Assembly (NCBI GenBank): GCA_013216195.1
Contig: JABSOQ010000024.1
Location: forward strand, 1-35,130
DNA: 35,130 nucleotides
DNA from: Bdellovibrionales bacterium
GTDB lineage: Bacteria; Bdellovibrionota; Bdellovibrionia; Bdellovibrionales; UBA1609
Direction: 5' to 3'
The notes under the pieces are model-generated. The model saw only the letters and a program-made list of their open reading frames with translations, was not told where the DNA came from and did no database searches. This document shows, piece by piece, positions 24,385 to 32,505 of this stretch. Position 1 is the stretch's first letter. Each line of letters opens with the position of its first letter. The position numbers and the translations under genes were made by a program.

Positions 24385-24484
24385 GCTGAGAGCCTTGTAG
24401 TCACCCACTCACCTGTAAACTCTGAACTCCACTGTGGCTTCATTTGCAGTAGCCAGAGCTTAGATTTTTTGTTTAGATGTGGCT

Positions 24485-25024
24485 ATGGGTAAGCATAAAG
24501 CCATCATCTTTGACCGCGACGGAACCCTTATTGTCGACAAGATCTACCTAAATGATCCTGACCTCATTGAGTACCCAGATGGCGTATTTGAGGCCCTGCA
24601 GTTATTACGAGATGCCGGCTATGTGTTTGCTGTTGCAACCAACCAGTCAGGCATTCCAAGAGGAATCGTTCAGCCCGCCAACTTATTTGAAACTCATCGA
24701 AGAATTCGCAACGAATTTGCCAGGCATGGAGTGGACTTTCTCGATTTTTACTACGCTCCTTATATGACTGACACCGATCACTGGATGAGAAAGCCCAACC
24801 CAGGCATGCTTGAGGTGGCCGCGAAGAACCACGACCTAGCGCTTGAACAAAGTTGGATGGTTGGAGACAAGATGTCTGATGTTGAGGCCGGCCACAGGGC
24901 AGGCTGTAAATCTGCTTTCTTAAATACGACCAACAACCCCTCTCATCAAGATGGCTGGAGAGACCCAGAAGTCGTCTGCGACACCCTTCTTGAAGCTGCG
25001 CACTTGATGCTGTCTCAATCTTAG
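24485..25024 (+). CDS. HAD phosphatase of the HisB-N/GmhB type
   Basis: A 179-residue HAD-superfamily phosphatase. The nucleophile motif is FDRDGTL (Asp10, Asp12), followed by TNQSGIPRG, RKPNPGM and GDKMSDVEAG. This is the group of histidinol-phosphate and D-glycero-D-manno-heptose-1,7-bisphosphate phosphatases. The zinc loop of GmhB, which carries several cysteines just before RKP, is replaced by a cysteine-free stretch (YYAPYMTDTDHW), so the protein belongs to a zinc-less branch. Substrate therefore remains open: heptose or another sugar phosphate, or histidinol phosphate. The start is uncertain, since the ATG at 24485 has no Shine-Dalgarno; a GTG two codons earlier is possible. It stands alone between divergent and downstream genes. 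Confidence 0.88.
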   Translation: MGKHKAIIFDRDGTLIVDKIYLNDPDLIEYPDGVFEALQLLRDAGYVFAVATNQSGIPRGIVQPANLFETHRRIRNEFARHGVDFLDFYYAPYMTDTDHWMRKPNPGMLEVAAKNHDLALEQSWMVGDKMSDVEAGHRAGCKSAFLNTTNNPSHQDGWRDPEVVCDTLLEAAHLMLSQS

Positions 25025-25142
25025 AAACAAGTTGCTACACCACCCCTATTCTAAACCATCGTAGTTTGGCTAGTTCTCAAAGTGAGACTGTTGCAAGAAT
25101 GACTACCTTCTACGCGGTTTTCTTAATATTTGTGAAACGTGT

Positions 25143-25170
25143 TTAAGTACTTAGGTAGTGATCCCGATAA
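25143..25170 (+). promoter_or_regulatory. Sigma-28 (FliA)-like promoter of the FecR-domain gene
   Basis: TTAAGTAC (25143-25150), a 12-base spacer, and CCCGATAA (25163-25170) match the sigma-28 consensus well: the -10 differs at one base of eight, and the -35 keeps T.AAGT. The form resembles the flagellin promoter at 14484-14510, which also has T-pyrimidine-AAG and CCCGA.AA. The spacer is one base longer than usual. Transcription would start near 25178, about 38 bases before the ATG. Confidence 0.55.
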
Positions 25171-25215
25171 CACTATGAACATTCATGGCCGTAGTTTCAC
25201 GTTGGAGGTGGCCTA

Positions 25216-26643
25216 ATGAGATCTTTAGCAGCGATGCTAATAGGTTTGAGCTTCGTAGTCTTATCACCTTCTTTTGCATTCGCAAAAGGCCACGGCGTAT
25301 TCCGAGTGGTTAAAGGTGATGTGAAAGTTCAGAGTGCCAAGACTGGCAAAACCAAAAAGGCGAAGATCGGCCAAAAGGTCTTTCCAAAAGATACGGTGAT
25401 CTCTGGTGAAAAGTCTCGAGCCAAGATCATAATGGTCGACAAAAACGTTCTCAATATCTCACCAAATTCTAAAATCGAAATCGAAGCTTACGAGTACGAG
25501 CCGTCGAAGAAAAAGAAAAATGTTTTACTGAATGTGATCTACGGTAAGGTCAGATCTAAGGTGAAGCAAAAGTACGATGGCAAAGGGAACAAGTTTCAGG
25601 TGAAAACGAAGTCTGCTGTTGCCGGTGTACGTGGTACAGATTTCGTAACAGGTTATGACCCTACCAGCCGCCAATCTACAGTTGTGACATTTGAAGGTAA
25701 AGTGCAATTCGGTACACCTGGAGTGGGTGGAACGATCCAAAATGCTGTTGCCGTGAATGCTGGTCAAATTGCGAATCAAGCTGGTAACGCTTCAGTTGGC
25801 CAGCCAAGGTCAGTGCCTAGACAGCAATTAGCTGCCATGGATAATGAAACCAATGCCGACACGTCTTCAGCTGGCGGCTCAGATGAGCGACAGCCGTCTA
25901 ACTCACCTAATGAGTCGAATGACAAGGGTGAGAACTCTGATGACAAAGGCAAAGATGGAGACGCTAAAGGTAGCGACACCAAGTCTGAGGGCGGTGACGC
26001 TAAAACCGAGGGCGGTGACAACAAGGCTGAGGCAGGCGATGCCAAAGCAGATGGTGACAATAAAAGTTCAACTGGCGAAGCAAAAGCCGAAGGAAATGAG
26101 AAGGGACCAGCAAAGGGGAATGCCCAGGCCGGCAACAATGGTAACGGGGGTCGTTCTGGCGCGAATCGAGCGCCAGCAGCTTCCACCGGTGGGGAATCAG
26201 GGGGCCCCGCCGGTGGAGATTCTTCTGCAAATGGTGGGAGCACCACAGCAGAAAATACTGACGGTGGCCAAAAATCAGGGCCAGCCAGGGGCGGCCCGCG
26301 CCGTGGACCAGCGAGTGTTGGACCACGACCACGAGTCACTGTCGGAACACCTGCCACAGGGGCAGTAACAGCGGGACCAGCCACTAACGTCGGTGGCCCC
26401 TCACCTGATGTCGGTGGGACCGGGCCAGACGTAAGCCGAACTCCTGCCGCCGGTCTAGCTCCGCCGCCACCACCGCCACCTGTACCCGAGACACCTTTTC
26501 TACCTGGCGACTCTTTTCAACCTCCACCCGTTGCTGATGTTATTGGCAATGTTCCCGACGTTGGTGAGATTTGCGGTCAGATATGTAACGAAACCATCAT
26601 TGATGGCACAGCTCGCTTGATCATCAATATTCAAGGTAATTAG
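25216..26643 (+). CDS. Exported FecR-domain protein with low-complexity tail
   Basis: A 475-residue protein with a signal peptide (ending SFAFAKG). Residues 25-190 are a FecR domain: GVFRVVKGDVKVQ, a FPKDTVISGEKSRAKI strand, LNISPNSKIEIE, and VKTKSAVAGVRGTDFV before VVTFEGKVQF. There is no cytoplasmic anti-sigma part, so this is the periplasmic scaffold type rather than the iron regulator. Then comes a charged repeat region (GDAKTEGGDNKAEAGDAK-like units, about 235-300), a Gly/Pro/Ala-rich region and a final segment with CGQIC. GGAGGT stands eight bases before the ATG. A sigma-28-like promoter precedes it and a terminator follows. FecR proteins of this kind often sit with TPR/barrel proteins such as the next gene, suggesting a shared envelope role. 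Confidence 0.88.
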   Translation: MRSLAAMLIGLSFVVLSPSFAFAKGHGVFRVVKGDVKVQSAKTGKTKKAKIGQKVFPKDTVISGEKSRAKIIMVDKNVLNISPNSKIEIEAYEYEPSKKKKNVLLNVIYGKVRSKVKQKYDGKGNKFQVKTKSAVAGVRGTDFVTGYDPTSRQSTVVTFEGKVQFGTPGVGGTIQNAVAVNAGQIANQAGNASVGQPRSVPRQQLAAMDNETNADTSSAGGSDERQPSNSPNESNDKGENSDDKGKDGDAKGSDTKSEGGDAKTEGGDNKAEAGDAKADGDNKSSTGEAKAEGNEKGPAKGNAQAGNNGNGGRSGANRAPAASTGGESGGPAGGDSSANGGSTTAENTDGGQKSGPARGGPRRGPASVGPRPRVTVGTPATGAVTAGPATNVGGPSPDVGGTGPDVSRTPAAGLAPPPPPPPVPETPFLPGDSFQPPPVADVIGNVPDVGEICGQICNETIIDGTARLIINIQGN

Positions 26644-26685
26644 AGCAAGACAAACGTCTAGCCCTAGAACTACCCCCGACGAAAT

Positions 26686-26719
26686 AAGGGTTCTCTCCGC
26701 ACAGAGGCCCTTTTTTTTT
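26686..26719 (+). terminator. Rho-independent terminator after the FecR-domain gene
   Basis: AAGGG and CTCT on one arm pair with AGAG and CCCTT on the other, with two unpaired T on one side, one unpaired G on the other and a six-base loop. A run of nine T follows. It lies between the FecR gene and the TPR-barrel gene, so the latter either depends on read-through or has its own promoter. Confidence 0.85.
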
Positions 26720-26776
26720 AAAGATCCCCTATACTTACCATACTGAATAAGTTGAATTTCCTCCAGGAGTTGCACC

Positions 26777-28939
26777 TTGAAGCACCTTGCACTTGCTACG
26801 CTAGTTGTTCTGTTTTCTGCCGCCAGTTTTGCTCAAGAACCTGAACCCATAAAAACTGCAGATCAAAAAAACAGTAGACAAGTCAGCAAGCCGAACAAAA
26901 AATCATCGGCAAAGAAGATTGCTCAGCAGTTCCCTACAACCATTGAGTACGGCAGCGCCTCTTGGAATAGAAACTCTGCGAATATCGATTCGGCCTTTTT
27001 GTTTATTCGCGACAAAAACACGGGCAAAACTGCAAAGGTCGTGCTTGATGAAACGGCTCCCGACTCCTCAACATTTAAAGGTAACTTCTCGCTAGGATGG
27101 GCTAACGACAGCGAAGCGCAGCCAGAAATTTACATCCCTCCGCAGAACCTCGTCGGCCAAAAAGGTATGGAGAAGTTCAAGGCGATGCTTCGCACAGGCA
27201 AATTGAAGCGAAAGCCAGTCGTTTTTCACACTGACCGAGACGGCAGACAGCTGGTCGATGTCTACGACACTAAAGAACAAGCTGTAAAAGCTTACAAAGC
27301 CTTCAAAGACGAGCTCAAAATAGCAGAGCGAGAAAAGCAAGCTAAGAAATTGCTGAAGCAGGCCGAAGCAGATAAAGCCACAATAGAAGCCGCAGAAATG
27401 GCTGAAAGAGAACGAAAACTAAAGCAGCTCGAGCTTGAAGCCGCAAAAAGAGAGTCAGCACGTATTCGCCTCGAGCAGCTTGAAAGACAAAAAGCCGAAG
27501 AACGACTAAGAAAACAACAAGCACTGGCTCAAGCGGAGCGAGAGCGACGCAAGGCCCAGGCCAGAAAACTCGGTGAAGAGGGCATGCAGAAGTTCATTGC
27601 CAATGACTTTGCTGGAGCATCAGATTTATTTGCCCAAGCAGTGGAGCTTGATCCTGAAAACAAAGACTACAACTTGAACCATGGTATCGCCCTCTACCGA
27701 CAGACCAAGTATGATGATGCTTTGGTAAAACTCAATGTCGCACCTGACAAGCCTGATCGAATTGCAGAAAAGAAATACTACCTTGGTCTTTGCCATTACA
27801 ATCTGAAGGAGCTCGACCCTGCGATTGAAGACTTTGAATTCGTTCGCGATCAAAACTCTAAGGCCTTTAGTGCTTCCGCAGCTTTTTACTTAGGTCTTCT
27901 ATACATGACAAAAGAGGATTTCAAAAAATCAGAAGAGAACTTTCAATGGGTGCTTGATAACTCCACGAGCCCTGACCTCGATGAACAAGCTGAAAAGTAC
28001 ATTGAAAGTCTCGCAAGCCTAAAAAGGTTTTCAGACAAACGTAAAAAACCCTTCACGCTCAGCGGGATTTTAGGTTTGATGTACGACTCAAACGTTTTGT
28101 TAATACCTTCTGGAGCAGCAGAACAAGATGCTACAGGCTCAGAGGTCGCAGACGTCAGGCTGGTCGCATCAGGAAGCCTTGCTTACCGGGGTGTTTACAG
28201 CAAGAAGCATGAGTTCACTCCAACAGCTTTTTCTTACATGCTCCGCTCGCAGAAAAATGAAGTGTCGCAGGCTGATCCTTTTTTAAATAGTGTCGCCCTA
28301 CCCTACACTTACAAAGGCACTGCTTGGAACAAAGGCTACAAGTTCACAATCAAACCCTCCTATGAGGTGGTGAACATGGATGTTAATGAAGACGGCTCGC
28401 AAGAGATTATCATCAGCTCAGCCGTGGTGAACACTGACAACACTTTCGTAATGAGCAAAGACTGGATACAATCGGTGATTTTTGAATTTAGGCAGGATGA
28501 CTCACAAATTGAATCGGCAGTTGGAGACGAAGACCTCGACGCCACCAAATTCACTTTGAAGTCAAAGCACATAAATTTTTTAGACAAAACCCGCAAGAAA
28601 CTTCTCACTTCGTATGCGGCACTGGTGATGAACAATGCTGTCGGGAAGAACCGAACCTACCAAAGGATCGACTTGAGTTCGACTTATATGAAACCTCTCA
28701 ATTGGTGGAAATCAAATTGGACGTTTGGGTTAACCATGTACCAGATTAACTTTGTCGACAACTCTAACAACCGGTCTGACATTAACTACAATCTCGCTAC
28801 TGGCATTTCTAGGCCCATAAACAAATGGCTTAATTGGAGTCTGAACGCAGCGTATATCCAGAACAATTCGACTATTGATACCTTCACCTATTCGCGATAC
28901 ACACTGACATCTAATTTCATAGCAACAACGGATTTCTAA
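26777..28939 (+). CDS. TPR protein with C-terminal outer-membrane beta-barrel
   Basis: A 720-residue protein with a signal peptide (ending SFAQE). After a domain of unknown kind (about 45-180) comes a long charged coiled coil rich in Ala, Glu, Lys and Arg (about 185-275), then TPR repeats (about 275-415; FIANDFAGASDLFAQAVELDPEN, then YYLGLCHYNLKELDPAI). The last 300 residues have alternating strands rich in aromatic and polar residues and end in phenylalanine (TTDF), the usual outer-membrane barrel signature. The layout recalls TPR-plus-barrel export proteins such as the SLAM type, without proof of that role. The start is TTG, seven bases after AGGAG. It stands behind the FecR gene and 4 bases before the next gene. 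Confidence 0.85.
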   Translation: MKHLALATLVVLFSAASFAQEPEPIKTADQKNSRQVSKPNKKSSAKKIAQQFPTTIEYGSASWNRNSANIDSAFLFIRDKNTGKTAKVVLDETAPDSSTFKGNFSLGWANDSEAQPEIYIPPQNLVGQKGMEKFKAMLRTGKLKRKPVVFHTDRDGRQLVDVYDTKEQAVKAYKAFKDELKIAEREKQAKKLLKQAEADKATIEAAEMAERERKLKQLELEAAKRESARIRLEQLERQKAEERLRKQQALAQAERERRKAQARKLGEEGMQKFIANDFAGASDLFAQAVELDPENKDYNLNHGIALYRQTKYDDALVKLNVAPDKPDRIAEKKYYLGLCHYNLKELDPAIEDFEFVRDQNSKAFSASAAFYLGLLYMTKEDFKKSEENFQWVLDNSTSPDLDEQAEKYIESLASLKRFSDKRKKPFTLSGILGLMYDSNVLLIPSGAAEQDATGSEVADVRLVASGSLAYRGVYSKKHEFTPTAFSYMLRSQKNEVSQADPFLNSVALPYTYKGTAWNKGYKFTIKPSYEVVNMDVNEDGSQEIIISSAVVNTDNTFVMSKDWIQSVIFEFRQDDSQIESAVGDEDLDATKFTLKSKHINFLDKTRKKLLTSYAALVMNNAVGKNRTYQRIDLSSTYMKPLNWWKSNWTFGLTMYQINFVDNSNNRSDINYNLATGISRPINKWLNWSLNAAYIQNNSTIDTFTYSRYTLTSNFIATTDF

Positions 28940-28943
28940 TAAA

Positions 28944-29624
28944 ATGCTAAATCGAGTTACTGATCGAATTTCAACGTTCGAATACATGGCCTACCCAACG
29001 CCAGTAACTCCTATGCCGACTCGCACTGTGCTGTATAGCCAAGCCGACGGGAAACTGTTCTTGTTTTCTCCAGGTCCTTTTGATGAAGCAACATTTAAAG
29101 AGCTTGAAAACATGTCGAGTGAGATCATACTCGTTTCACCAAACCTTTTTCATCATATGCATCTTGAAAAGAGTTTTGAGCGCTGGCCACTGGTGGCAAT
29201 TTATGGCCAACCCGCACTGTGGAAACTCAAAAAGCAGCCCTGGATCAAACCTTACCTGAGAGACATTCGAGAGATTCATACTCAGCTGAACACGCAAATG
29301 AAAGCCATGTTCATTCGAGGCATACCTGCATTGGCAGAGACCGTTTTCTATGACAGCGATTCAAAGACTCTCATCGTAACAGACCTGATGTTCAACATGG
29401 ACTCTACAGTGGCTTTTGGCACTCGTCTTTTATTAAGCGCCTTTGGCGCTAACAACAAGCTGGCGCAAAGCAAACTCGTTAGAATGAACACAAAAGACAA
29501 GAGTGCCTACAAAAGCTCGGCTGAGAAGCTGCTAGATCTTGATTTTGCAAGAGTGATTGTTTCACACGGAAATCTTGTCGAAGACGCTCAAGCGTTCAAG
29601 GTTGCCCTCAGCAAAACACTCTGA
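28944..29624 (+). CDS. DUF4336-like protein
   Basis: A 226-residue soluble protein resembling DUF4336, a family with a metallo-beta-lactamase-like fold and unknown activity. Visible marks are LFLFSPGPFDEAT, the SPNLFHHMHL stretch with two histidines, ALAETVFYDSDSKTLIVTDLMFN and a late VSHGNL. The metal-binding HxHxDH motif of true metallo-beta-lactamases is not complete here (only HHMH is seen), so enzyme activity is uncertain. It begins four bases after the TPR-barrel gene without a clear Shine-Dalgarno and is probably translated by coupling. It ends 21 bases before the convergent peptidase gene. Confidence 0.75.
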   Translation: MLNRVTDRISTFEYMAYPTPVTPMPTRTVLYSQADGKLFLFSPGPFDEATFKELENMSSEIILVSPNLFHHMHLEKSFERWPLVAIYGQPALWKLKKQPWIKPYLRDIREIHTQLNTQMKAMFIRGIPALAETVFYDSDSKTLIVTDLMFNMDSTVAFGTRLLLSAFGANNKLAQSKLVRMNTKDKSAYKSSAEKLLDLDFARVIVSHGNLVEDAQAFKVALSKTL

Positions 29625-29645
29625 TGGCAACCTCCATTAAGAAGT

Positions 29646-31601
29646 CTACTGCAGATGTTTATCTAAAAAATCAAATAGGTAACCCAAATACAAAGCTCGG
29701 TTACGACGCTTTCTGATTCCATGACCCTCATCTGGAAACAGCACGAGTTGACCCGGTAGCTTCTTTTGCTCCATCGCCTGGTAAACCTGAATCGCTTCAC
29801 CTGCTGGCACACGAGGATCTGTTGCACCATGAATGATGAGCATAGGATCTTGCAAGTTATCTAGGTAGGTCAGTGCTGATAGCTTTTTAAGTGCCTCTAG
29901 GTCTTTTTCAGGGTCACCGTACTCAGATGTGCGCAAAGCTCGCCTGTAGGGTGCCGTATTCTCAAGAAAAGTGAGCAAGCTACTCATACCCACGATGGCG
30001 ATACCGGCATCGTAGGCACCTGCAAACTTAGTCATCGCCATGAGTGTCGAGTACCCACCATAAGAGCCCCCCATCACTGCAACTTTTGGCGTTTTGCCCC
30101 ACTTCGACCAGTTCTTTTTTATGTGCTTTGCCGCATCTTCAATGTCGGTAATCACATTTAATCGCTTTGGTCCATTGTCTGCGTGTAGCCAAGTCTTGCC
30201 ATAGCCATCACTGCCTCTGACATTTGGTTCAACGAAAATGTAGTTCTTTTCAAAGAACATCTGACGAATCGGAGAAAACCGGGGTATCGCTTGCCCTTCT
30301 GGCCCGCCATGAAACTGAACTATCACAGGGCAGACCTTGTCTGCGCATTGAGCTGGAGTTTGCACAAACATCGGAATCTGTGTGCCATCCCGGGCGGTGT
30401 AGTACTCAAGCTTAGGTGTAACCAGAGCGTTCAACTCAACCTCCGGCGCCGAAGAGGTTGTCCAAACTTTGCTTTTCTTACTCTTCCAATCGTAGATCAG
30501 GCCCTGCCCCGGCTCGTTGCCTTTGACAATGTAAAGGGAGGTGTAGCGACCATCTTGCGAGAAGCTGCCCGGGTAGACGTGCAAGACGTCAGGATCGTTT
30601 GCCTCAAAGAATGTGTACATGTTCAATGTCTTCAGATCGAGAGCTTCTGCCGAGTAATAACCACCTTTGTTAACCCTCATAACCGCTCGGGTTCGCTGGC
30701 GATCCGGCTGAATGGAGTCGATGTCGTAAGTCTCATTGTTACTAATCGCTTTAAACTCACCCTTTTGCCAGAGGTAGAGTTTCCGAAATTCACTAAATTT
30801 ATTTGTAAGAACCAGAATCTGATCTTTCTTCGATCCGAATCGAGCGCTGTACTCTTCGTCTTCGTCTTGACCAAACAGAGGAGTCTGAGTCTTCGTTTTG
30901 ACATCATAAAGATAATACTCTGAAGACGTGTTGCCCTTCCAGTTGGCCAGCAGAAGAAGGTTGTCATCCCAATGATCAGCAATGGCCCAATAGCCATCAG
31001 GCCCCTCGAAAACCAGCTCTCGTTCTCCAGTTTCAATATTGTGTTTGTATATGGCATAAGACTTCGGATTGCGGTCATTGGCTCTGTAGTACAGGTGCTT
31101 AGAGTCTTCAGTGACAAAGCCTAAGAACACTTGCACTTTCTTTTTGCCATAGACGAGCTTGAACTCACCACCATCTGTGCTCTGCAGATACAGCCCTGGG
31201 TACTCGTTGCCCTTTTCATCGCGCCCAATAACGAGGTACTTGCCGTCAGGTGTGATGTCTAATAGCCGGCTCGAGTCTTCTCCACCAGTCATCTGCACAG
31301 GGAACTTCATTGGCCCTGGCACCTTCCAAATTTGCCTTGAACCTGTCACATTCCACGAAATGTAGAGATCTTTGTTATCAGGAGACAGAGTTCCTGCACT
31401 TGGTGAGCGAACATCTAGCAAACCCTGAATGCGCTTGAGCTTACCACCATCAAGGGGAGGTGGGGCAAACTTGGCGAGCGTCTTCGTATCGATACTGTCG
31501 AGGCCATGCCCACCGTAACCTGGCTCTTTAGCGGGTGTTGTGCAGGCCACTGCAGCTAGACACATGATCAAACAAGATATTTTCAAAAAGTTGGTCTTCA
31601 T
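29646..31601 (-). CDS. Lipoprotein S9-family prolyl oligopeptidase
   Basis: A 651-residue serine peptidase. The start at 31601 is chosen because it gives a lipoprotein signal with lipobox LAAVAC (after GGGG upstream); an earlier in-frame start adds 16 non-signal residues. Residues about 60-400 are a beta-propeller with WD-like repeats such as SPDNKDLYISW and TPDGKYLVIGRD. The C-terminal alpha/beta-hydrolase domain has the nucleophile GGSYGG near residue 513, the acid in GATDPRVPAGEA and the histidine in DEGHGI. It should cleave short peptides in the periplasm or at the outer surface, which fits a peptide-scavenging or predatory life. A single-gene unit, divergent from 31847. Confidence 0.93.
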   Translation of the reverse strand: MKTNFLKISCLIMCLAAVACTTPAKEPGYGGHGLDSIDTKTLAKFAPPPLDGGKLKRIQGLLDVRSPSAGTLSPDNKDLYISWNVTGSRQIWKVPGPMKFPVQMTGGEDSSRLLDITPDGKYLVIGRDEKGNEYPGLYLQSTDGGEFKLVYGKKKVQVFLGFVTEDSKHLYYRANDRNPKSYAIYKHNIETGERELVFEGPDGYWAIADHWDDNLLLLANWKGNTSSEYYLYDVKTKTQTPLFGQDEDEEYSARFGSKKDQILVLTNKFSEFRKLYLWQKGEFKAISNNETYDIDSIQPDRQRTRAVMRVNKGGYYSAEALDLKTLNMYTFFEANDPDVLHVYPGSFSQDGRYTSLYIVKGNEPGQGLIYDWKSKKSKVWTTSSAPEVELNALVTPKLEYYTARDGTQIPMFVQTPAQCADKVCPVIVQFHGGPEGQAIPRFSPIRQMFFEKNYIFVEPNVRGSDGYGKTWLHADNGPKRLNVITDIEDAAKHIKKNWSKWGKTPKVAVMGGSYGGYSTLMAMTKFAGAYDAGIAIVGMSSLLTFLENTAPYRRALRTSEYGDPEKDLEALKKLSALTYLDNLQDPMLIIHGATDPRVPAGEAIQVYQAMEQKKLPGQLVLFPDEGHGIRKRRNRALYLGYLFDFLDKHLQ

Positions 31602-31789
31602 AAACTGCCCCCATAAGAAAGTGTCGTTAACATATACAGCAAAAGCCAATTTGCCAATGCTGCTTCAATCCCGGCCGCCAGCAGCAATCTGGGGCTCCAC
31701 ATGTGATTTTTTCAATGTAAGTCTTGCTTCAGACCCTCATAAAATCAGTATCTTGCCCGATTTGGCCCCTCTTTAATCGCAAATAAGCC

Positions 31790-31805
31790 CGGCACACATT
31801 TCGCT
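31790..31805 (+). promoter_or_regulatory. Sigma-54 (-24/-12) promoter of the small basic exported protein
   Basis: CGGCACACATTTCGCT fits the consensus TGGCACRNNNNTTGCW except for the first base and one T of TTGC, with GG and GC correctly spaced. The C of -12 is at 31804, so transcription should start near 31816, about 31 bases before the ATG. Unlike the other two sigma-54 promoters here, this one leaves a normal short leader. Confidence 0.6.
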
Positions 31806-31846
31806 CTCTAATGGGCATTTTGAGATGAAGGTTTTGGGGTCGACAA

Positions 31847-32482
31847 ATGCTGAAAAAGCTTTTGACAATCTGTTTTGCCACTTCAGTTGCCATGTCAACT
31901 GCCTGGACACCCTTAGCTAGCGCCTCTGAGTCCCCTTTGCTTGGTAAGATTCGCCAGGTCAGGGGCTATGCCGCCCGAAAACTGTTACGCAGTTTTCATA
32001 CAGCTCAAACTTCTAAGAAAGAAATGGTACTCGACTTCTACAGGAGGTCAGGTAAAGGCAGTAAAATCAGCGTGAAGGCTCCCCTTCGCTTTCAGACAGG
32101 CCCCTACAAAAGGCTTTTTCTAACTGACACCTTGTTTCGCACCAAGTGCCTTAAAGAGCTTGTGTGGTCAGCCGAGCAATTGAACTCGCACTTTCCTGAA
32201 TTTTCATTTCAGCTAGATGGTCGTATACAAAACTGCAAAAACCTAGAGAAGGGCGTTCAGAGAATTATCGCAAATAAAAGTAAGGTGCGGGCCAATGTCT
32301 CTCGCTTTCATACCCCCATGCACACCATCTACCTCACAAATCGAACTAAGTTCAATCACCACCAAGTCGGAAAAATGGGTCTCTACGTTAACGTCAACAA
32401 GAGCCGCGAGATTCAGAGACGACTTGTTGACTTCAGGGTGGGCGTCAATGACATCACTCACGAGCGCTCGCAAGTATTTTAG
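31847..32482 (+). CDS. Small basic exported protein of unknown function
   Basis: A 211-residue protein with a signal peptide (hydrophobic residues about 5-20, cleavage near ASASES). The mature part is strongly basic (many Lys, Arg and His, such as YAARKLLRSFHTAQ and NRTKFNHHQVGKMG) and has two cysteines (TKCLKE, QNCKN) that may form a disulfide. It resembles no family I know. Basic secreted proteins of this size include nucleases, toxins and surface binders; none can be claimed here. A sigma-54-type promoter precedes it, as for the toxin-like genes at 5605 and 24356. It faces recO at its end, 23 bases away. Confidence 0.8.
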   Translation: MLKKLLTICFATSVAMSTAWTPLASASESPLLGKIRQVRGYAARKLLRSFHTAQTSKKEMVLDFYRRSGKGSKISVKAPLRFQTGPYKRLFLTDTLFRTKCLKELVWSAEQLNSHFPEFSFQLDGRIQNCKNLEKGVQRIIANKSKVRANVSRFHTPMHTIYLTNRTKFNHHQVGKMGLYVNVNKSREIQRRLVDFRVGVNDITHERSQVF

Positions 32483-32505
32483 GTCTGTACTAACTAAGGC
32501 TTAAA

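Noticed and set aside
25776-26384. A 202-codon minus-strand Pro/Ala/Ser-rich frame
   Set aside because: It is the mirror of the Gly/Pro-rich, low-complexity part of the FecR-domain gene, which has a signal peptide, ribosome-binding site and known domain.
30291-30923. A 210-codon plus-strand frame inside the S9 peptidase gene
   Set aside because: It lies antisense to a complete peptidase with all catalytic motifs and shows no family resemblance.
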